Source of the DNA: Gammaproteobacteria bacterium
GTDB lineage: Bacteria; Bacillota_I; Bacilli_A; Izemoplasmatales; UBA1188
Assembly (NCBI GenBank): GCA_024691665.1
Contig: JAILNJ010000108.1
Span: forward strand, 1-10,645
Reading direction: 5' to 3'
Length of the DNA: 10,645 nucleotides
Positions 6,852 to 10,645 of this stretch are shown in pieces (the first letter of the stretch is position 1; the number at the start of each line of letters is the position of its first letter). The notes beneath the pieces were generated by a model. It did not search any database and was not told the DNA's origin. It saw only the letters and a list, made by a program, of their open reading frames with translations. The translations under genes and the position numbers were made by a program.

Positions 6852-6860
6852 TGTTATAAT
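6852..6860 (+). promoter_or_regulatory. Extended -10 promoter for the lipoprotein pair
   Basis: TGTTATAAT (6852-6860) is an extended -10 element (TGn plus a perfect TATAAT). A possible -35, TTAAAT (6831-6836), overlaps the aspS stop with an 18-base spacer and matches consensus at only three positions. Transcription would begin near 6867. GAGG at 6882-6885 is the ribosome binding site for the ATG at 6893. An all-AT inverted repeat (6831-6837 and 6845-6851) lies just upstream. It is too weak and lacks a T-run to be called an aspS terminator. Confidence 0.65.
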
Positions 6861-6892
6861 AGAAAAAGCAAATATATTAATGAGGTAAATAA

Positions 6893-8068
6893 ATGAAAGT
6901 TAGAAAAATTTTACCACTAATTCTTACAAGTTTAATCGCAGTATTAACACTTGTTGGATGTAGTGCAAAGACAGTTTTTAGTGAAAAAGACTTAAAGAGT
7001 TTCACATTAACTAGAACAGTTGGTGAAGATACTCTAGTTATTACTAAAGAAGACAACGCTTACGTTACTGTTAAAGGCGAAGGCGATGCAGAAGAAAAAC
7101 ATTACTATTTAAACTATGCTTCTAAGACTTTTGAATTAACTAAGAAGACAGATACAGTAAAAGTACCTACTGGTGAAAAAGATGAAAACGATAAAGATAT
7201 TACTGAAGAAAAGACTTATGAATATGTAGTATCAGCTTCATCTGAATCTACAGTTGCATCTTACTATAAGACTTTAGTAGCATTAAAGAGCTTAAAGATT
7301 GAAGGCGATAGCTTAAAAGTTGGTAACGAATTCATCTCTCAATACCTTGATGGTGTATTACTTGATAAGGTTACTGATGCTAAGAAGGCATTTGATAGAG
7401 GTCTATTAACAGTTAAATCTGTTGTGGTTGAAAAATCTGGTAGAGCTCCTAAAGCTGTAACTATTAAAGTTGAATATGCTTCTAAAGAAGTAGAAGTTAA
7501 GTATTCATTCTCTAATGTTAACTCAACTAAAGTTGAAGTATTAAAAGAAGGTACATACGATAAAGATTATAAAGATCAACTCTCTGATTCTAATCCAGTT
7601 GTAACTATTTCATTCAAGGGTATTGGTGAAGTTAAAGTTCAACTCTTCAAAGATTTCGAAGATTCTAACGTTGTTAAATATTTCTTATACTTACTCAAAG
7701 AAAAGTTCTATAAGAAAGCTGTAGTTGATGAAGTTCCAACAACTGCAAACGGTATTAAGTTTGGTAAGAACGAAAATGCTCCTGAAAAAACTGTAACAGT
7801 TGATTCAAGCCCAGCAGTTAAGAACAAACGTGGTACACTCTCAATGGTAGTAGTAGCTGATTCTAAGAACACTTCTCAATTAATCCTTAACACATCTACA
7901 AACACAACTTATGATTCTAATGCTTATACACCTGTTGGTGGCGTAGTAGAAGGATTCGAAATTCTTGATGCATTAATGGGTTTAACAGAAGAAGAATTCG
8001 CTAAAGTTACAGTAAAGATTACAGTTGATTATAAGGGTTACACTTATAGTGAACCTTCATTCAAATAG
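6893..8068 (+). CDS. Membrane lipoprotein with probable degenerate cyclophilin-like C-terminal domain
   Basis: This 391-aa exported lipoprotein starts with a basic n-region MKVRK, a hydrophobic stretch (6-21) and a lipobox LVGC at 20-23, so C23 should be lipidated and the protein held on the outer face of the membrane. It has no other Cys. Residues 24-235 are charged and beta-rich and I do not recognise them. From 237 the sequence follows the cyclophilin pattern: VTISF...GEVKVQLF, a helix with FLYLLKEKFY, KRGTLSMV (311-318), TSQLIL (327-332), and a final GGVVEGFEILDALMGL. The PPIase catalytic region FHRV is replaced by VDEV (278-281), so the key Arg is lost. I infer a catalytically dead or altered cyclophilin fold used for binding or as an extracellular chaperone. 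It is first in an operon with the next lipoprotein, 9 bases apart. Confidence 0.75.
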   Translation: MKVRKILPLILTSLIAVLTLVGCSAKTVFSEKDLKSFTLTRTVGEDTLVITKEDNAYVTVKGEGDAEEKHYYLNYASKTFELTKKTDTVKVPTGEKDENDKDITEEKTYEYVVSASSESTVASYYKTLVALKSLKIEGDSLKVGNEFISQYLDGVLLDKVTDAKKAFDRGLLTVKSVVVEKSGRAPKAVTIKVEYASKEVEVKYSFSNVNSTKVEVLKEGTYDKDYKDQLSDSNPVVTISFKGIGEVKVQLFKDFEDSNVVKYFLYLLKEKFYKKAVVDEVPTTANGIKFGKNENAPEKTVTVDSSPAVKNKRGTLSMVVVADSKNTSQLILNTSTNTTYDSNAYTPVGGVVEGFEILDALMGLTEEEFAKVTVKITVDYKGYTYSEPSFK

Positions 8069-8077
8069 GAGAATCAC

Positions 8078-8611
8078 ATGAAAAGATTATTTCAAGTATT
8101 AACAGCTCTTGTATTAGTACTCGCTCTTGCATCTTGTACAGTTGGAAGAAAGAACAGTGCTAAATCTTTAAAGATTAAATCATATGAAAAAGCATCAAAT
8201 ACTTATGTTGTTGAATATATCGGTTCTGAACTCGATTTCGGTTCTTTATATCTCACAATCAAAGATGAAGCTTTAGTTAATGTAGTTTGCGAATTCAAAG
8301 CTGCATACAAGCTTGGTGAATACCAAGTTAAAGTTGGTGAATACTCTTCTAATATGAATGAAACGACTGAAAGTACTAAACTCACTTTAGCTTTCGAAAA
8401 TCCTTTCAAATTCGTTAAGGAAAAAGCTGAAGATGGTACTGAAACTTTAAATAAACAAACTATTTCTATCTATGTAGAATTTGTAGACGCTAGAAAAGGT
8501 AATGAAGATGCTCCTGAAAATCTAATTTCTTCATCTTCAGTTAAACTTTCTATCACTTCAAATGATATTTTAACTTTCATTAGAAATAAAGCACCTAAAA
8601 CTAGCGAATAA
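8078..8611 (+). CDS. Putative lipoprotein of unknown function
   Basis: I do not recognise this 177-aa protein. It begins with MKRLFQ, a hydrophobic segment (7-18), and a lipobox LASC at 17-20. C20 is the predicted lipidation site, so it should be an exported membrane-anchored protein. The remaining 157 residues alternate polar and hydrophobic residues in a way suggesting one beta-rich domain: YVVEYIGSELDFGSLYLTI, then KLTLAFENPF, then ISIYVEFVDAR, then VKLSITSND. There is one further Cys in VVCEF and no Trp. The Shine-Dalgarno AGGAG (8067-8071) overlaps the stop of the upstream lipoprotein, so the two are translated together and probably act in one complex or process. The terminator at 8620-8653 closes the operon. 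Confidence 0.8.
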   Translation: MKRLFQVLTALVLVLALASCTVGRKNSAKSLKIKSYEKASNTYVVEYIGSELDFGSLYLTIKDEALVNVVCEFKAAYKLGEYQVKVGEYSSNMNETTESTKLTLAFENPFKFVKEKAEDGTETLNKQTISIYVEFVDARKGNEDAPENLISSSSVKLSITSNDILTFIRNKAPKTSE

Positions 8612-8619
8612 TTAGCTAT

Positions 8620-8653
8620 AAAAGCCAATTCTCCAATAGAGCGTTGGCTTTTT
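8620..8653 (+). terminator. Intrinsic terminator ending the lipoprotein operon
   Basis: AAAAGCCAA (8620-8628) pairs with TTGGCTTTT (8644-8652) to give a 9-bp stem around a 15-base loop, running into a T-tract (8649-8653). It starts 8 bases after the lipoprotein stop. Because the stem is A-rich on its left arm and T-rich on its right, the reverse complement could also work in the other direction, but no opposing gene is present. Confidence 0.88.
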
Positions 8654-8684
8654 ATATGGTTTTTAAAAAATAATTAAATTATTA

Positions 8685-8693
8685 TGTTAAAAT
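8685..8693 (+). promoter_or_regulatory. Probable extended -10 promoter for psuG
   Basis: TGTTAAAAT (8685-8693) fits an extended -10 (TGn plus TAAAAT, five of six matches). No convincing -35 is visible; the region 8661-8670 is only a T/A tract. An all-AT inverted repeat, AAATTATT (8676-8683) and AATAATTT (8691-8698), surrounds it. GAGG at 8704-8707 is the ribosome binding site for the ATG at 8715. Its position right after a strong terminator supports a new transcript starting here. Confidence 0.55.
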
Positions 8694-8714
8694 AATTTAA
8701 AAAGAGGTACTAAA

Positions 8715-9614
8715 ATGAAACTATTTTATAGCGATGAAGTAAAACTTGCACTTAAGAAGAAAAAGCCAATTGTGGCCCTAGAATCAACTATTATCTCACA
8801 TGGTATGCCATACCCAGATAATATTAAATGTGCAAAGGAACTTGAAAATATATTAAGAGAAAACGGTGTTACACCTGCGACTATCGCAATTATTAATGGT
8901 GAAATCCATGTAGGTATCACTGAAGAAGAACTTAATTTAATTGGGGATCCTAAGACTGAAGTTCTTAAGGTTTCAAAAAGAGATCTTCCAATCTGCGTAG
9001 CTCGTGGTGTATGTGGCGCTACAACAGTTTCTGCGACTATGTATATATCAAAACTCGCAGGAATTAAAATCTTCGCAACAGGCGGTATTGGAGGCGTTCA
9101 CAGAGGCTACTCTGATGTACTTGATATCTCTAATGACCTTGAAACACTTGGTGCTGATGAAGTAGTTGTAGTATGTGCTGGATGTAAGAGTATCCTTGAT
9201 ATTCCAAATACTTTAGAATATCTTGAAACTCAAGGTGTTCCAGTGCTTGGTTATAAGACTATTGAATGTCCTGCATTCTACTCTAATAAATCAGGCATTA
9301 ACTTAGAATATAGAGTTGATTCACCAAAAGAAATCGCATCTATTGCCTTAAATAAATGGGATTTAGGTTTAAAAGGTGGCGTACTCGTATTTAACCCAAT
9401 CAGTGATGAATTCTCCTATGATTCAAAAGAAATCAATAAAGTTATCGATGAAGCTTTAGCTAAAGCCAAGGCTGAAAATATCACTGGTAAAAGAATTACT
9501 CCATTCCTCTTATCAAATATCGCAAAAGCTACTGAAGGTAAGAGCTTAAAGAGTAATATTGAACTCGTTAAGAGTAATGTAAGACTTGCAGCATTAATCG
9601 CAAAGGAGATGTAA
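8715..9614 (+). CDS. psuG: Pseudouridine-5'-phosphate glycosidase
   Basis: PsuG reversibly splits the C-C glycosidic bond of pseudouridine 5'-phosphate to uracil and ribose 5-phosphate, using Mn2+ and a Schiff-base lysine; it is a cytoplasmic homotrimer in the characterised E. coli enzyme. At 299 aa it is full length. The signature ALESTIISHGMPYPDN is at 21-36 with E23, and VSKRDLP carries K88. FATGGIGGVHRG lies near 120-131, the metal-site Asp is D137 in LDIS, and the catalytic lysine is K158 in CAGCKSILDIPNTLEYLET. C-terminal TPFLL and SNIELVKSN also match. All expected catalytic positions appear intact. The partner pseudouridine kinase (psuK) is not in the window, so it must be elsewhere or the substrate arrives from other routes. 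The next gene starts 1 base after its stop, with its Shine-Dalgarno inside the end of psuG. Confidence 0.95.
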   Translation: MKLFYSDEVKLALKKKKPIVALESTIISHGMPYPDNIKCAKELENILRENGVTPATIAIINGEIHVGITEEELNLIGDPKTEVLKVSKRDLPICVARGVCGATTVSATMYISKLAGIKIFATGGIGGVHRGYSDVLDISNDLETLGADEVVVVCAGCKSILDIPNTLEYLETQGVPVLGYKTIECPAFYSNKSGINLEYRVDSPKEIASIALNKWDLGLKGGVLVFNPISDEFSYDSKEINKVIDEALAKAKAENITGKRITPFLLSNIAKATEGKSLKSNIELVKSNVRLAALIAKEM

Positions 9615-9615
9615 T

Positions 9616-10083
9616 ATGAAAAGATTAGATTATATCAGTTGGGATGAATACTTTATGGGCGTTGCGATGTTAAGCGCTAAACGTTCTAAAGACCCTAATA
9701 CTCAAGTAGGTTGTGCAATTGTTAATTCTGATAAGAAGATTATTGGAATTGGTTATAATGGTTTCCCTAAATCTATTAGTGATGATGAACTCCCATGGGA
9801 AAGAGAAGGAAACTTCCTTGATACTAAATACCCATATGTAGTTCATGCTGAAGCTAATGCAATCCTAAATTCTACAAGATCACTTGAAGGTGCAACTTTA
9901 TACGTTACATTATTCCCTTGTAATGAATGTGCTAAACTTCTTGTTCAATCCGGAATTAAAGAAGTAGTTTATTTACTCGATTCACACCATGATTCAGAAG
10001 AAACTGAAGCTTCAAGAAGAATTCTTAAGCTCGCAGGTATTAAAATAAGACAAATGAAGATGAAGGAGATTGTTCTTGCGTAA
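9616..10083 (+). CDS. dCMP deaminase (DCTD-like zinc deaminase)
   Basis: The enzyme deaminates dCMP to dUMP, feeding thymidylate synthesis; cytoplasmic. At 155 aa it is typical. The zinc-site motif HAEANAI has H77 and catalytic E79, and the second half FPCNEC has C102 and C105. Upstream are SKDPNTQVG (24-32) and GIGYNGFP (44-51), parts of the deoxycytidylate deaminase signature linked to substrate and allosteric binding. The stretch DELPWERE...LDTKYPYVVHAE and LFPCNECAKL closely recalls vertebrate DCTD, more than I would expect of B. subtilis ComEB. The AAAGGAG site (9602-9608) lies in the end of psuG, and the start is 1 base after the psuG stop. The 3' end overlaps the next gene by 8 bases and supplies that gene's AGGAG. 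Co-transcription with psuG groups two pyrimidine-nucleotide enzymes. Confidence 0.93.
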   Translation: MKRLDYISWDEYFMGVAMLSAKRSKDPNTQVGCAIVNSDKKIIGIGYNGFPKSISDDELPWEREGNFLDTKYPYVVHAEANAILNSTRSLEGATLYVTLFPCNECAKLLVQSGIKEVVYLLDSHHDSEETEASRRILKLAGIKIRQMKMKEIVLA

Positions 10084-10645
10084 AATCTACAAAGATTTCT
10101 TTAAATGGTTTTTAATATTCAGCCCAGTATATATCATACTGTTTTTATCTTGTGTATTAAGAGTAAATGGTTATGCATATTTGCCTGGAAACTTAACCGA
10201 TATTAAGAAAGAAGTTGTTGTAGAAGGTTACGAAGATAATTTAAATGGTAGTGTTTCAAGTGTCTATGTTATGGTGCTTGAAAAACCTACATATATGTCT
10301 TATGCTTTAGCGTCTTTATCAAGCCACAATGTTCTTGGTAGATACACTAAAGAAGAGGCAGACTCAATTGATACCGCTTTAGATAACGCTATTGGTACAT
10401 TTGATTCAGTTCAATCATTTGAAATGGCAAGTGTAGCTGCGTTTAATGAACTTAAAGATAAAATTGACTTTGAATATGCAGAAGTTACATATATTTATAG
10501 TGCTAATAAAGATATTGAAGCTTCTATGAAGTATACAGATATCGTTGGTAAACAAGTTAAAAGATTAAGCACAATAGATAAAGATTATCCATCGTTTGAA
10601 GAAATCAGTGATGGACTAGGTAATGTTCAAGCTGGAGAATCTATT
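10076..10645 (+). CDS. Membrane-anchored PDZ/Lon-like protease, YlbL/SepM type (partial, N-terminal part)
   Basis: An open frame of 190 codons runs to the window edge from TTG at 10076. The start is chosen because AGGAG (10064-10068) lies 7 bases before it and because the frame then begins with a basic end (MRKIYK) followed by a membrane segment at about 11-28 (WFLIFSPVYIILFLSCVL). Immediately outside is GYAYLPGNL, matching the 'PG' motif of YlbL/SepM proteins, followed by a VVVEGYEDNLNGSVSSVYVMVL strand pattern like their 'G-f-tTV' region. In that family an N-terminal anchor is followed by a PDZ domain and a C-terminal Lon-type Ser/Lys protease domain. The PDZ would begin near the right edge and the protease domain is outside the window, so activity cannot be judged. 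The first 8 bases overlap the deaminase gene, implying translational coupling. Confidence 0.75.
   Translation, partial: MRKIYKDFFKWFLIFSPVYIILFLSCVLRVNGYAYLPGNLTDIKKEVVVEGYEDNLNGSVSSVYVMVLEKPTYMSYALASLSSHNVLGRYTKEEADSIDTALDNAIGTFDSVQSFEMASVAAFNELKDKIDFEYAEVTYIYSANKDIEASMKYTDIVGKQVKRLSTIDKDYPSFEEISDGLGNVQAGESI

Noticed and set aside
1..10645. Search for defence systems, mobile elements, CRISPR arrays, tRNA/rRNA genes and riboswitches
   Set aside because: Gene order is conserved housekeeping, intergenic gaps are at most about 105 bases and are explained by promoters and terminators, and no direct-repeat arrays, transposase, integrase or structured RNA pattern was seen.

Overview
The window is about 10.6 kb of AT-rich bacterial DNA. 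All genes lie on the plus strand and are closely spaced, with many AGGAG/GAGG-type ribosome binding sites. TGA does not interrupt any gene and Trp is read from TGG, so the standard bacterial code fits. The order recJ-apt-rsh-dtd followed by hisS-aspS is the classic Firmicutes arrangement. Two lipoproteins with Gram-positive-style lipoboxes add to this. My inference is an uncultured low-GC member of the Bacilli, near Erysipelotrichales/RF39 or Acholeplasma-like lineages that keep the standard code. The exact taxon cannot be fixed from the sequence.

Layout: (1) Positions 1-3323 are one co-directional block: the tail of recJ, apt (adenine salvage), a bifunctional (p)ppGpp synthetase/hydrolase, and dtd (D-aminoacyl-tRNA deacylase). 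(2) Positions 3326-3686 hold acpP as a self-contained unit with its own promoter, embedded in an inverted repeat, and an intrinsic terminator. (3) Positions 3700-6834 are hisS-aspS, starting directly behind that terminator with no T-box and no clear promoter. HisRS carries an extra 48-residue Cys/His/Asp/Glu-rich tail that looks metal-binding. (4) Positions 6850-8653 are a two-gene lipoprotein operon with an extended -10 promoter and a strong terminator. The first protein ends in what looks like a degenerate cyclophilin domain; the second is unrecognised. (5) Positions 8685-10645 are psuG (pseudouridine-5'-phosphate glycosidase), a DCTD-like dCMP deaminase, and the start of a membrane-anchored YlbL/SepM-type PDZ/Lon-like protease that begins at TTG and runs off the window.

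Functionally this is mostly housekeeping: nucleotide salvage (apt, psuG, dCMP deaminase), stringent response and tRNA quality control (RSH, DTD, HisRS, AspRS), lipid synthesis (ACP) and surface proteins. I see no mobile element, CRISPR array, defence cassette, rRNA or tRNA gene, and no gene-free stretch longer than about 105 bases. The best candidate for something little described is the metal-binding-type tail on HisRS, encoded partly by a perfect 36-bp tandem duplication and lying directly before the aspS start. The degenerate cyclophilin lipoprotein and the DCTD-like deaminase come next.
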